DNA of 24,337 nt from Chrysophaeum taylorii (GCA_029834535.1 JAQMWT010000259.1:1-24337), one strand, 5' to 3'; counted from the stretch's first letter, positions 1 through 10,052 are shown. Notes: a model not told the origin generated them from the letters alone. Program-made: numbers and translations.

Positions 1-1295
1 TGGTGGCGGAAGTAGCGGGTGCAGAAGCAGCTGGAGCACATGCAGGAGCAGGAGAGAAGCATGGAGATGAGAAGAGAAGTCCCTCTCTCTGGTCAGTGTC
101 GGTAGGCATAGCATTCCCCCTCTGCGCCGCATCATTGGGGGTGCTGTGAACAGAGGGAATGTCGGGTGAAGGTGCGGGAGGTGGATGCTGTTCATAATCA
201 GGAGGAGATTTAGAAATAAGATGAGGAAAAGTCAGTTTAGAGCACGGACTTGACCGTTTTCAGGATTAAGGACAACATCGGCTAAATGATTAACATGGGG
301 TGTTATTAAGGGGTTTGTTATTAAAGTTATAACATTGCACAGAAGTAGATGTAGGGACGACATCGGGGTTCATATTTATGAAATTCGTTAGGTTCCAAAT
401 GCAGATAACAAACAGAACCAAAGGTTTGAGGTAGTCTTGTTGGGGAACATTACATTGGTCTAACAAAACTTGTTGGGGGCTTAGGACTTTATTGTAAATA
501 CGTTCGAAACGTTAGGAGGAGATTATACGATTGGATGGCATGTATAACAGCCCACGGGTAGTGTGGTGCCGGATCTGTTAGGGGTGACCTTTATAGGATA
601 CATTAAGCATATGCCGGAGTCGTGTAGACGCGGCAGTGGCTGTGTGACCAACAGCGGCTTCGACTTCATGACTAGAGACATGTAAGTAAGGGGGACGCGG
701 ACATAATACCATGTTCCACACGGAAGGGGTTGTAACATGCTGAGATAAATAGGGTTTAAAGGAATCACAATAGATTTGTTTTATTGTATGAACATAAGTA
801 GAGCAAAATTGCGGACAAACTCAAGGGCGTTACAAAATTCGCTGGAGTTAGTGCTACGACAAAAGTACACTAACAAAAATTTAGAAATGAGACACTTAAA
901 AACAATGATATGTCGAAAGGATCCCCATTCCGAGAGAACAGATACGTAACCAGTCACATCCCAGCTTCACCAGGTTGAAAATTTTTCGAATGATGGTTGC
1001 TTTTTTATGAATCGTACAATCCACACAGAACTTACGGTAGGGTACGTCAGATGGTTGATGTCCAGGACTGGCAATAACTTGAACAGCTTTTATAGCTCGA
1101 GAATCACTAGAATGGTGGGTGTGGTGAAAATTGGTAGCTCGCTGTTGCGCATCTCGAATGCGAGGGTGCCCCTGGCATTAACTTTCTTATCGAAGGGCGC
1201 ATGCTTCTCATGGAGCTGCCTTGGTGTTATAAGGGTATTTGTTTTCTTTAGTAGGAGATGATATATCTGCGGATGAGGTGTTAGAGAAGGAAGGC
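1..1295 (-). pseudogene. Decayed coding tract, possible third ORF1 copy (runs off left edge)
   Basis: The minus strand has a chain of open stretches in shifting frames. One runs from about 1295 to 970 with a single in-frame TAA at 1090-1092; others lie at about 930-775, 770-523, 486-296 and 265-1. The first stretch has short resemblances to the start of ORF1 copy 1: a D-K-x-N-A-x-G segment, then a stretch in which HLTYP matches HMTSP of copy 1. The stretch at about 450-390 resembles the copy 1 segment around LLEFLLKIYNETKF. The 265-1 stretch is rich in Pro, Ser and Ala and holds the same hairpin-forming 27-nt block as the copy 1 hinge. These are eye alignments across frameshifts, so homology is plausible but not secure. 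If real, the copy has lost more than 100 residues between landmarks. It lies downstream of the methyltransferase in the same orientation. Confidence 0.35.
115..141. repeat. 27-nt hairpin block, copy a
   Basis: A run of five C and a run of five G flank the core TCTGCGCCGCATCATT. It matches 4027-4053 at 25 of 27 positions, whereas the surrounding sequence is not alignable at the nucleotide level. The C5 and G5 arms can pair, and a short inner TGC/GCA stem is present on the minus strand. Confidence 0.7.
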
Positions 1296-1416
1296 AGAGC
1301 TACTGAATCAATATGAAAGAAGGAAGTTCGTGGTTAGAAGCGATAGTATCACAACATAAGAGTTTTTTTGGAGTAGAACATTGTAATGGAACTCTGGTGT
1401 AATGTTAAGGATGTAT

Positions 1417-3040
1417 CTATTGGGAATATATTTGTGAATAAGGTTGACCTATAGTTTTGGTTAGAAAAGCATGATCAGGGTCAAACGATGGTGATAGCGT
1501 TAATATACGCAAGTCATAGACAAGCTGACACAAATGTTTATAAATTGTATGATACGTTCCAGCTGGAATAGCATTTGCGATGATATCACAGCATAGGTCA
1601 GGGGACAGAGACAAAGAAAATTAATTTGGTGCGCTGTGAAATTATTGGCGCGTGCCAATTCGCGAGTTGAGTAGTGTCGAATGCGGTCGAGTCGTGGATC
1701 GTACACGAGCATATTGGCAAATCCACGAATTGTAGGAGTAGGAGTGTATATAGAATGAACTTTGGCACCCATCTTCCTATCGCTTGATGTAATAAAGCCC
1801 ATATATCTGGTTTGGGACAGATGCATGTCACTTAAAGCAAACATTTGTCGATAAATTCGAGACGATTTTCCTGAGGTAGAAGACAAAGAATCGTGAAATA
1901 CAGGAGATAGGGAACCAGTGCTTGTACTAGACGACGCGTGTCTTGATTTTCATTATTATTATGGTATGCTTGAAGATGGTTGGTTAGATTCGATAGTTGT
2001 AATACGAAAGGACACAGGTAATGTGATGGATTTAGGGAATAATCGTCCCATAATATTATAGAGGAGCACAAAAGCTTTGAGTTCAATAGAGATCTCATGC
2101 AAGCAAGTGGTTTTCTTGAATTAGTCAAGAATCCCAGGCGAAAGTTAGAAATGCCCTCCATTTCATCTTGACTGGGATGTTCGACTGTTTTGTTAGAGTG
2201 CAGACGAAGGAACAGCATAGTTAAGGTTTCAAGCTCAGTCACAGTTAAGCGCACGGATCCTGTACGACTAAAGATGTTGTAGGTTTTAGGTGTGGACACG
2301 AATGGTATGTCAGGAAAGACCTGCGTCCAAGGTTCGTCGACTATTAACTTGCGACTGATGGAATTAGCGTGGTCTGCAATGTCCAGAAAGGAAGTGACTC
2401 GTTTATTAGGCCATGAAAGCAGATCAAGAGGGCCGGTGTTATATTTGCGTGCAACGAGGATCCATCTTTCTATGGCTTGATAATCTCCACACAGATAGCA
2501 TGGAAATCGGTCACATATATCCACCGTATAGTGCATCGTTGAGAAGATGAGATTAGCAACTCGTATATGGTCTTCATACGATGCGGAGTGTGGTGGTGTC
2601 ATTTCCATGAAAAGAACAAGCGGCTTTAAAAGCTCAAGTACACTTAGAGCACTTGGAAACAAGGAATCATCCATATCACGCTCGAAGGTGGAAATGGATC
2701 TCCCATTGATTATGTTGCGATTTGTGCATGGTGATGTCAATTCCACTATATCGGTGTAATATCGTGCACGTTCAGCGTCCGATGCTCGATGGAGATATGT
2801 CAGAAACTTGGGTAGGGATGGGAAAACTTCGATGGAATTACCAAAACGTCTTCGTAGCATGTGCGTGATATTGTCGTCGCTCTCAACAAGAACTTTAACG
2901 TTGATGTTGATTTGCAAGTCATTAGAAGCGCAAGCCAAGAATGCAGGAGTGGACATCCCAGAGCAAAGTAGAGTTACAGTAGGTGTTCGTGAGCTAGGAG
3001 ACGTAGTTACTGTGTGAAGCAAACGTGTGGTAACCTTGCG
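1417..3040 (-). pseudogene. C5-cytosine DNA methyltransferase-like domain, frameshifted, in frame after ORF1 stop
   Basis: About 540 codons with the motif order of C5-cytosine DNA methyltransferases. Motif I-like segment LLCSGMSTPAFLACA lies at about residues 24-38 and VESD at about 52-55 (motif II). TSPCTNRN (about 102-109) fits motif IV with the catalytic Cys retained. FMEMTPP (about 144-150) fits the ENV position of motif VI, and CGDYQAIERW (about 184-193) fits motif VIII. After a frameshift within 1832-1886 come STRELARANNF (motif IX type) and, after a second shift near 1618, IANAIPAGTYHTIYK (motif X). The first ATG (2954-2956) lies inside motif I, so there is no proper AUG start of its own. 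The frame is continuous with ORF1 copy 1 across a single TGA at 3041-3043. This suggests a readthrough or former fusion product. The motif I Asp and several consensus residues are missing, so activity is doubtful even without the shifts. Related methyltransferases are known in some protist and algal retrotransposons. Confidence 0.75.
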
Positions 3041-3043
3041 TCA
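3041..3043 (-). promoter_or_regulatory. In-frame TGA between ORF1 and methyltransferase, candidate readthrough codon
   Basis: Read on the minus strand as GTA TGA CGC AAG. The codon before it is the last of ORF1, and the next 403 codons are open into the methyltransferase motifs. UGA followed by C is the leakiest known stop context in eukaryotes. Whether it is read through, is a decay mutation inside a former fusion, or is a true end cannot be told from sequence alone. Confidence 0.45.
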
Positions 3044-4026
3044 TACGGGAGGTGGGAAATGCTTGCGTATGTAAGGCAGCTGCGAATGCACTGATACCAA
3101 GATGGTTTTGAGCCATGGTACGTAAATTACGCGTTCCATGAGGGTGGAATATAGTTTAAGCATTTCGCGTTGTTCATTAAAAGCACATAGTCTGAACTGT
3201 AGTGAGCGAAGTTCCATTTTACGCGCTTTTGCTTGTTGTAGCGAATAAATTGGTAGAGTAGGTAACAGGTTATTAAGTCTAAGCAAAGTAATCTTGACAT
3301 TATCATCAATTTTACTCTGGATAGATGATTGTCCTTTAAATTCAACTCCATAAAGATGTATACCAAGTTTATCTTCTCCCCATTGAGTCATGCTGATGAT
3401 GTGCAGATCGGGATCGTTATGGTCGTTTTGCTTGGGTAGGAAAAGCGCAACGTCTAGCTTTACATATCCCACATTTGGATGCTTTGGGAGAGCGGGAATG
3501 ACGGTCCTTATAATCATAGCATGTGTGATACTCTGCGTATCCGTAGCAGTCTGGATAGCAGGTGATAAGGACTCGGGTAGCTTTACGATGTGGATAGGAT
3601 CAGCATAACGTTTAAAGTTAATTACATGTTGAGAAGCACATGTGTCAGCATATCCTGGCGTAGTCATTAGCGGCAAATTGTACTCGTTGTACAGTTTAAG
3701 CATTGTTGCATAACAGGCATGTGTTGAGCTTTGACCAAACACGTACTGTGTCATGAAACTTTGCGTTTGTTCGGAAGGCACAACGACGAGTGTAAAACCA
3801 GTGTTTAATTTTGGTAGCAACACAGGGGGATCTGTGCCATCTTCATTATCTTCGTTGGGTAGATTATTGGGGAGCTCAGAGTGCGAGGAAGTTTCCCGAG
3901 CTTGACGACGAACGATAGCATTCTGAGCTTTAGCATTTATGTGCTGCAATAGCGGCTGAGGGATGTTATCGATTTCATCATCTTTAATGGACAGAAAAGT
4001 GTGGAACATTTTCTCTGTATCAGCAG

Positions 4027-4053
4027 TCCCCCTCTGCTCCGCATCACTGGGGG
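4027..4053. repeat. 27-nt hairpin block, copy b (inside ORF1 hinge)
   Basis: Second copy of the block at 115-141, with C5 and G5 arms around TCTGCTCCGCATCACT. In the ORF1 frame it encodes the hinge stretch SPSDAEQRG. The block is absent from the matching hinge of ORF1 copy 2. Confidence 0.7.
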
Positions 4054-5186
4054 ACGCTTCAGGAGCAGATGTTTCAGCTTGATACTTTTCTTCTGAAACA
4101 TGAGATTCCTTATCGGCTTCTAAGAGGTTCATTATGGTATTGGACATAGTATCAACTCGAGATAAGTAGAGATGAACTTGGGTGGCTTCATCAGGATCTA
4201 AGGACTGTGTCGAAGCTTGAGAAGCGGTTGTCCAGAGGGTACTCAGTAAGCTTTTCATTTCCTCCTGTACCATTTTAGAGTCGGTAGAGGGGTTGGGATT
4301 CGCTTCCTGTAATTTACCAAACAGGTGGCGAAGACGATCAACTTGATAAGTAGCCCGGTCCATAAGAGACATATTAGAGCGTGCATTGCGGTTAGAGGAG
4401 TGTGAGTAGACAGGACGATCGAAGCTGGTACCTTTGACGTTATAATTTGAAGGTGGACGATAGTACGACGTGTCACGAGGTAAAATTGTCGATGCTTTAT
4501 CTTTTGCATTACGAAGCTTACGAGCGTTGAAGCCAGACTGTCCAGCCACAGTAGCTAACAACGAGTAAGCATTGTTTAGAGAGTCGTGGGATTGATGAAT
4601 AGTATCCATCAATAATACCTTAGGTGGCTTGGTAGCGGTAGTACCAGGGATGTAAGGGATCCAGGAAGCGGGTTTATCCAAGCGTCGGTTAGAGGAAAAC
4701 TTTGTTTCATTGTATATTTTTAACAGGAACTCCAATAACGGACGAACGTCGTTAGGATCAACTAGCTTTAGCAATTCAGGATCGTGAATCGAGTTGTTCC
4801 CAGAGCGTGTCTCGTAGAGTTTACACCATTCCAATAAAGATTGAGAATAGCGCTCGTGATCCGAGGGATTAGCATATAGACGGTAGATCTCCTCGTGAGC
4901 TTTGAGAGTGATTATGGAATCATTAAATTGGATTGATGCTTCATCATTATTTAATTGCTTTGCCTGAGATTGGAAAGCAAGGAGTTGTTCGACAAATACA
5001 TGGGCATACCAATTAACATTTAAAGACATTCGATTAAACTGAGATTTAAGCTCAGTGACATCTGTACAAGACACTGTCTCATAGTAATGGCAAGCTAAAA
5101 GCATTACTGCGCCTAGTTTATTAGGATGTGCAGTAAGCGCATATATCTTCTTTAATTGAGGCCACATGGCGAGTGCGGGTTTTTCT

Positions 5187-5195
5187 TGTGATTCC
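5187..5195. repeat. Target-site duplication of retroposon A, left copy
   Basis: TGTGATTCC, repeated exactly at 5563-5571. The bases just outside differ (cttgtgattcct against gatgtgattcca), so the duplication is 9 bp. Confidence 0.9.
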
Positions 5196-5562
5196 TAACT
5201 AACTAACTTCAGACCTCTCCCGAGCATGGGAGCCAGGCCGGACCGACAGGAGCCAGTCCGGAATCACGGGCCTGTAGACGAGGGGCGCCGAAAGGTGGGT
5301 CGGCGAAGAGTGATCATCAAGCTTGTCGCCATGCGAAGAGGAGACCGCGATGTGACTGACAACCAACTCGTCGATAACCTTCCGTTTGCGCCCCCCGGCC
5401 ATACCCCGTCCCACTGCGAACGTTCCGGCTGCCAACCGGCCCCCCCGGGAGGCGAATAGGTGCCAACCTACGCCGGGAGGGCGGATGCCCTCGCAAGGCT
5501 CAGGATTCATGAGGCACCGTCCTCCATCGCAACCACGCGGTCGGCGATCAGGGTAAGGAAGA
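5196..5562 (-). mobile_element. Retroposon A (SINE-like or short non-LTR element), inserted in ORF1 copy 1
   Basis: A 367-bp insertion on the minus strand between perfect 9-bp direct repeats. Its 3' end is a short tetranucleotide tail (TTAG/AGTT repeats, 5196-5210). Just before the tail are two hairpin-forming segments, CCGGAC...GTCCGG and CTCCC...GGGAG. Its 5' end (TCTTCCTTACCCTGATCGCC, then GGTTGCGATGGAGGACGG) is shared with the copy at 15676-16109. The 3' end is shared with all three other copies. The middle differs from the others, so it is a subfamily. Target-site duplication, tetranucleotide tail and 5' truncation of relatives point to target-primed reverse transcription. No convincing protein is encoded, and I could not identify clear Pol III A and B boxes. 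Confidence 0.85.
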
Positions 5563-5571
5563 TGTGATTCC
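5563..5571. repeat. Target-site duplication of retroposon A, right copy
   Basis: TGTGATTCC, identical to 5187-5195, marking the 5' border of the insertion on the minus strand. Confidence 0.9.
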
Positions 5572-6158
5572 AGATTAAAGAATGTGTACAAGAAGCCAGC
5601 ATAAGTTTCGCAGTGCTTGATCCAGTCGGCATTAGAGAGACCTGTAAAGGATATGTTAGTTAGAGATGCATCATACACAATTGATTTAGGGAATCGGGTA
5701 TCTAATAAAGTGAGGACACGTTTAACATCCTCATTTAATTCGGGACGAACGAGATTGTATGACTCTTGGTAGTAAAGTCGTTCGAGATTATTACGAACAT
5801 CAACTGATAGTTGATGTGATGAATTGACGTGCCAAGTTTTAAGATGATCAGGCAAGGCATCTTCATCAGGTAAGTGTAAATCATTTACTTGTTCAGCTTT
5901 CCATTGTGCGAAGATGATATCAACTTCTTGTTATAGAAGTTGGTTATACTCCGGAGCATTCCGGGTGTAAGCTTCATATGAATCGAAGCAGAATAACGCG
6001 TCCACGTATGGACTTGTCATATGCCTGCGAAGCACCTCAATTTGTAAGCTCACCTTGGTTGAGTTGTCTTGGAAACGCAATCCTGCGTTGATTTTATCAA
6101 CGAGGATTTGTTCTTGTTTGTAGATATCCGTAGTGGATATTGGTTTTTGTTTTGACAT

Positions 6159-6860
6159 GGTTGTGGCCTATTAAAGAATAGGTTACAGGATTGATTGACA
6201 TATTCGACACATAAGAATGAAGGGTTTCTCGAGTGCGGGTTATATGTACAGTACGCTATTTTAAGCGTGGGCTTATTTACAAGACCAAACAAATCATGCT
6301 ATTTAAAAACAGGATGACTTGAGATTGAAGAATGGATTAATTCTCGAGCAGTCAGTCTCTTGTTGGGGAATGGAAGGGAAAACCCGTACAAGTTTCCGCG
6401 GCTTGTGTAGGAAAAAATTTAATTTTATTGGTTATGCGAGTGCACATGACCAGTGACCGACCCAACTCGGTCACAAACCAACTTAACTGGTGGGCACACA
6501 CCGTCACACAACAGATATGTACAGTAGACCACCGCCAAACACATTGTCGTATTGTACTCGTGATCAGGCGTAAATTGATCACTGCATTTATACGTACAAC
6601 ACAGTTGGGCTGACACACCTACGCACCTGGGCCCATAACCTGGAGAGATTTGACCCTCTCCGGGTACATGGTAGAGACTGCGTGCAGTCTTAGGCGTGTA
6701 CAGACCATTCCGCTTGTCACATGCTACTACACAAGGTAGGGATTTAAGCCCTAACTCCTTAAGGACATTAGGTCCCATAGAAGCGTTTACACTGACAACG
6801 AGGAATGAAGCCTCTGTTAATTAAACAGAAAACCCCGTACCTGACGGTACGCACCTGGAG
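6159..6860 (-). promoter_or_regulatory. Hairpin-rich leader upstream of ORF1 copy 1
   Basis: No gene is supported here. The stretch lies between the end of ORF1 copy 2 and the ATG of copy 1 and is dense in inverted repeats: perfect 8-bp arms at 6453-6460/6467-6474; 9-bp arms with one G-T pair at 6639-6647/6656-6664; and GACTG/CAGTC at 6676-6689. The block CTGGGCCCATAACCTG (6627-6642) recurs exactly in the leader of copy 2, at a similar distance from the ORF (about 470 and 530 nt) and again beside a hairpin. This fits a 5' untranslated region with conserved RNA structure, perhaps for internal initiation or packaging. The role is inferred. Confidence 0.5.
6627..6642. repeat. Conserved 16-nt leader block, copy a
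   Basis: CTGGGCCCATAACCTG, identical to 10037-10052, contains the palindrome GGGCCC and runs into a hairpin in both copies. Confidence 0.75.
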
Positions 6861-6956
6861 GCCTACTCCATGTTGGAAAAGAGCTTCAGACTGGGTTCTT
6901 CATAGTCATGAATAAGTAATTGCGGAAGGGTAAGGAAGGAAAGAGGGAAAGCCGTA

Positions 6957-9529
6957 TTACGGAGAGAAAACCCTCTTGTAGAGATAGGTGTGAAATGTTC
7001 CAGTATCGCACACATAATAGTGTAGCTCTCTGGACTGGGCCTTGTTCCACTCGGGTGCACTAAGAACAAATAGGTGTCGACCTTGCACCGGTTTGAGAAA
7101 TAAAGCACAATCCAATTTCAAATATCCGACATCAGGGTGGTTGGGTAGTGGAGACACAGTATTTTTCGTTAGCATGATATGTGATACCTGTTGTTGACCA
7201 GTGGCAGTTTGGACAACAGGGTCACATTCTGGATCAATTGGTACGATGTGATTCGGTAGAGCGAAATCAAACGTAGTCATCAGCGAAATGGAAGCACAGC
7301 TGCCCAGATAGAGGAACTCGAAATGAAGGGGGGGATTGTGATCTCTCCTATACTTGGCAAGAAAAGCATTCTCGCAAGGTACGCTGGTAGAAGGGATGCT
7401 TGCTGCAAATAAGCTGGGTTGGTAGAGAAGCTTGGAAGTGACAACCACTCGGGAAAATCTAATAGGGACGACAGGCGCAGTAGGTTCACCGTTGGCAACC
7501 CCTAAACCATTTGTTAACGTCGAATGGCGAAAGAGCATTTTGCGTGGTGGTCGGTGATGTAGCTGGCTGAGATGCTGATTGAGTAGAACTCTTGCGACAC
7601 ATGGCTGCAGTAACATGAGAAGACAGGACATTCAGCCGTTCTGGTGATAATTGAGCAATAGCATTTGCAGTAAGGTTGATTGACTCTGTAGAGGAGGACA
7701 TCGCGTTTGATGAGCTATTGTCATTGGTACTCGGCGAAGTGGCGGAGTTGGGTTCAGACGCAGGTGATTGGTCTGACCCATAGTTTAACGACGCTTCGGT
7801 CGAAAGCAGATGTATATCAATATTCCGTACCATATCTTCGGCATACGAAAGTTGATCGTTAAGGCGAAGGATGTCCGTGTTATCGTCCGAGGTTGTAGTT
7901 GCAATTATATCAGCCGATTGTAGTAGAGTCTCAAACAGCTTGTTAATTTTGTCTTGCAATTGAGACGTAGTCGCACTTTGAGCGGTATGTTTAGACAGCT
8001 CACGAAATTGATCTTTAAGAGCATGCATCGTGTGCTTTGTGCGATCCAACAACTTCATATCAGATCGGGCAGGTCTATCGAAAGTGCGCGCATACACAGG
8101 TCGGTCGTTAGATTGACCAGGGCTGCGAGCTCTGGTGACATAAGAGTCGCCAGGGCGGTAATAGCTAAGATCATTGGGTGAAAATGGCTGACTAGCGTCT
8201 TTTGAGTTACGAATACGTCGTGCGTCAAAAGCGGGTTTCGACTGTGGTCAATGTGCAGGAGTGGGAAGCGACGCGAAAACATTAGCTGTGTAATCAAGCT
8301 CAGAGTCCGTGTTGTCCAGGAGCAGAGTCAAAAGTAGTTTGGGTTTCTGGTGAGTAGACAGTCCTTCAACATAAGGGATCCACGAGACTGGGGGTTCTAG
8401 ACGCCTCATATCGCTTGCATTGTTGGAAACTGAATTGTAGAGGCCCAAAGCAAACTCAAGAATGGCAGATGAATCAGATGGGTGACATAGTCTGTCAGCA
8501 TCGGGTCGTGCTCTAGGTGATGATCTGGTCTCATAAGTGATACACCAGTCGACCCAACCCCTATCATAGCGATTATTGCTGGTATTATCGGCGAAATGCT
8601 TATAGAGCTCTTCGTGAATTATACGACGAAGTGTAGATTCGTCGAACTGCCGATTTGTGTCTTCTGATTAAGCTGAAACGAGAGATGTCTGAAGGACTGC
8701 ACGCATTCAATGAAGACATGTACATGCCAGTTAGGATTATACACAACAGCGTCAAATTGCCGTTTCAAATACGAAACATCATTAGACGAAGCAGTTTCAT
8801 AACAGTTAAAGGCTATGAGCATGATGGCTCGGGTTTTGTTAGAGTGATAATGCTGATTGTATACCTCAGTAATGGCTGGCCGGGCCGCGAGAGCAGGTTT
8901 GCTCACACTTTCATGGTTTAAAGAAGGTATACAAGAATGTGGCATAGGTACTTTGATAAGTTTGCCAATCGGTATGTGAAAAGGCAAATGTGGACACTGG
9001 AGCGTAAATTCTGCCATCAAAGGCGAGCTCGCGGGGGTAAGTGCGATTAAGCTCCCGCTCAGCATCTCTAAACGATTGTTAATCTCGGGCCGAAGAGCCC
9101 TGACCTCATTATTGTAGCAGACAGTGGCCAACTGTGCAACTTCGAGTTCCAGTAAGTGCGGGGGCGCCTCAGATGTGAAGTGCCAGTTCTGATATTCAGG
9201 AGGCAAATCTTCAACCTTTTCGAGGTTGAGTTCTCCCACTCTGGCGCGTTGCCAATCCAGGAGAACCTGGTCCAAAATCCTATTGCGCATGACTTCATAG
9301 TCAGGGCAGGATCGTGTGTAAGCCTCATACGAGTCGAACTCGAAGAGGGCTCCTGCGTGGTGAAAAGTAATTGCCTGATCTGTCTCACTTGGAGTGAGAC
9401 TTTCCGGCTTTGAAGCTGAAACCGATTCCCATCGTTGAGAAACTCAACAACAGGGGCTTCGAGCTTGAGGATATCCGCACCAGTGACTGCCTTGGGCGCG
9501 GCTCTTGCTGCTCGTTCTGCCGTGAGAAC
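6957..9529 (-). pseudogene. ORF1 copy 2: paralogue of the protein at 3041-6158, frameshifted
   Basis: Collinear with copy 1 over nearly its whole length, but split by frameshifts near 9350, 8655, 8245 and 7500. Shared landmarks in order: K-V-S-L-Q in the N-terminal block; ALFEFDSYEAYTRS; the segment before KPALA, where copy 1 carries its retroposon and copy 2 does not; EELYKHF; SWIPYVEG; DLSYYRPGDS; DRPVYARTFDRPARSDM; a Ser/Thr/Asn-rich hinge; and LPNHPDVGYLKLDCALF. The protein is clearly divergent from copy 1, so the duplication is old. The residue matching the start Met of copy 1 is a non-Met codon near 9505, and the frame is open upstream only to a TAG just above 9529. The last roughly 100 residues of copy 1 have no clear match, and no methyltransferase follows. 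Function unknown; not expressible as one protein. Confidence 0.8.
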
Positions 9530-9667
9530 GGTGACGTGAACCTATGGTTCAGTCAGAGCAGTTGACTACAGGTAGACATTCTAAGGGGGTCTGTCTAGCG
9601 GTGTCTCTGTACACTCCTCAGGTGGACAATGGAAGGTGCCTATATAGCAACTGTACAAACTGTGGTT

Positions 9668-9698
9668 CCTGTCAGTGTGAAGGTTGTGCACTGACAGG
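9668..9698. repeat. Perfect 10-bp inverted repeat with 11-nt loop
   Basis: Arms CCTGTCAGTG (9668-9677) and CACTGACAGG (9689-9698) are exact complements. It is the strongest single hairpin in the leader of ORF1 copy 2. Confidence 0.9.
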
Positions 9699-10036
9699 CA
9701 GTTGTTGGTAGGGTTGTACTCAGCGAGCGGTTAAGTTTACTACCGTGGAGTGTCCAGGTGGACATACCCAAAATATTCCAAGCGCGCGTGCAATGAGTAC
9801 AGGTTAGCCAGACTACACGCACACCAACATTTTCACGACAATACGATGACTATAAACAAGCACACCGGGGGTACGCAGTCTAAACGTGTGCGGTGTAGCT
9901 ATGTACAACCCATGTTAAAGCGTATACAAACAACGTATACAAACAAGCGTGTTGAATGGCGAGGCTAGACCGGCGCGGTAACGGTCCAAAACCCATTATG
10001 GTACGTGCATGCAACACATGATCCCTCAGGACCCCG

Positions 10037-10052
10037 CTGGGCCCATAACCTG
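10037..10052. repeat. Conserved 16-nt leader block, copy b
   Basis: CTGGGCCCATAACCTG, identical to 6627-6642, followed by a CTGCC...GGCAG hairpin. It lies about 530 nt upstream of the position matching the ORF1 start. Confidence 0.75.

Larger units (their letters stand above)
3041..6158 (-). pseudogene. ORF1 copy 1: large protein of unknown family, interrupted by a retroposon
   Basis: Begins with ATG at 6158 (MSKQKPISTTDIYKQ) and ends at TGA 3041-3043. It is one frame apart from two lesions: TAA at 5931-5933 (codon 76) and a 367-bp retroposon plus 9-bp duplication near codon 199. The inserted 376 bp is not a multiple of three, yet the frames on its two sides match once its length is subtracted. 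About 913 residues result. Segments: an N-terminal block with ALFCFDSYEAYTR; a mostly helical-looking block (about 206-480) with SWIPYIPG and YYRPPSNYN; a basic patch with DRPVYSHSSNRNARSN; a polar, acidic hinge (about 545-680); and a C-terminal block with LPKHPNVGYVKLDVALF. No signal peptide, membrane segment or known enzyme motif was seen. Its order before a methyltransferase and after a structured leader would fit a structural (Gag- or capsid-like) protein, but that is inference only. I do not recognise the family. Confidence 0.75.

Noticed and set aside
5226..5855. Protein genes inside and across the retroposon (for example 5199-5855 minus, 5226-5459 plus)
   Set aside because: The insertion is bounded by target-site duplications; frames inside it are chance openings or run-ons from ORF1.
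3041..6158. Alternative genetic code (TGA or TAA as sense) to explain the stops in ORF1
   Set aside because: eEF2 uses a normal stop, and ORF1 copy 2 shows ordinary frameshift decay; only readthrough or mutation is needed.
1..6158. LTR retrotransposon or retrovirus-like element with pol
   Set aside because: No reverse transcriptase, RNase H, integrase or protease motif and no long terminal repeats were seen on either strand.
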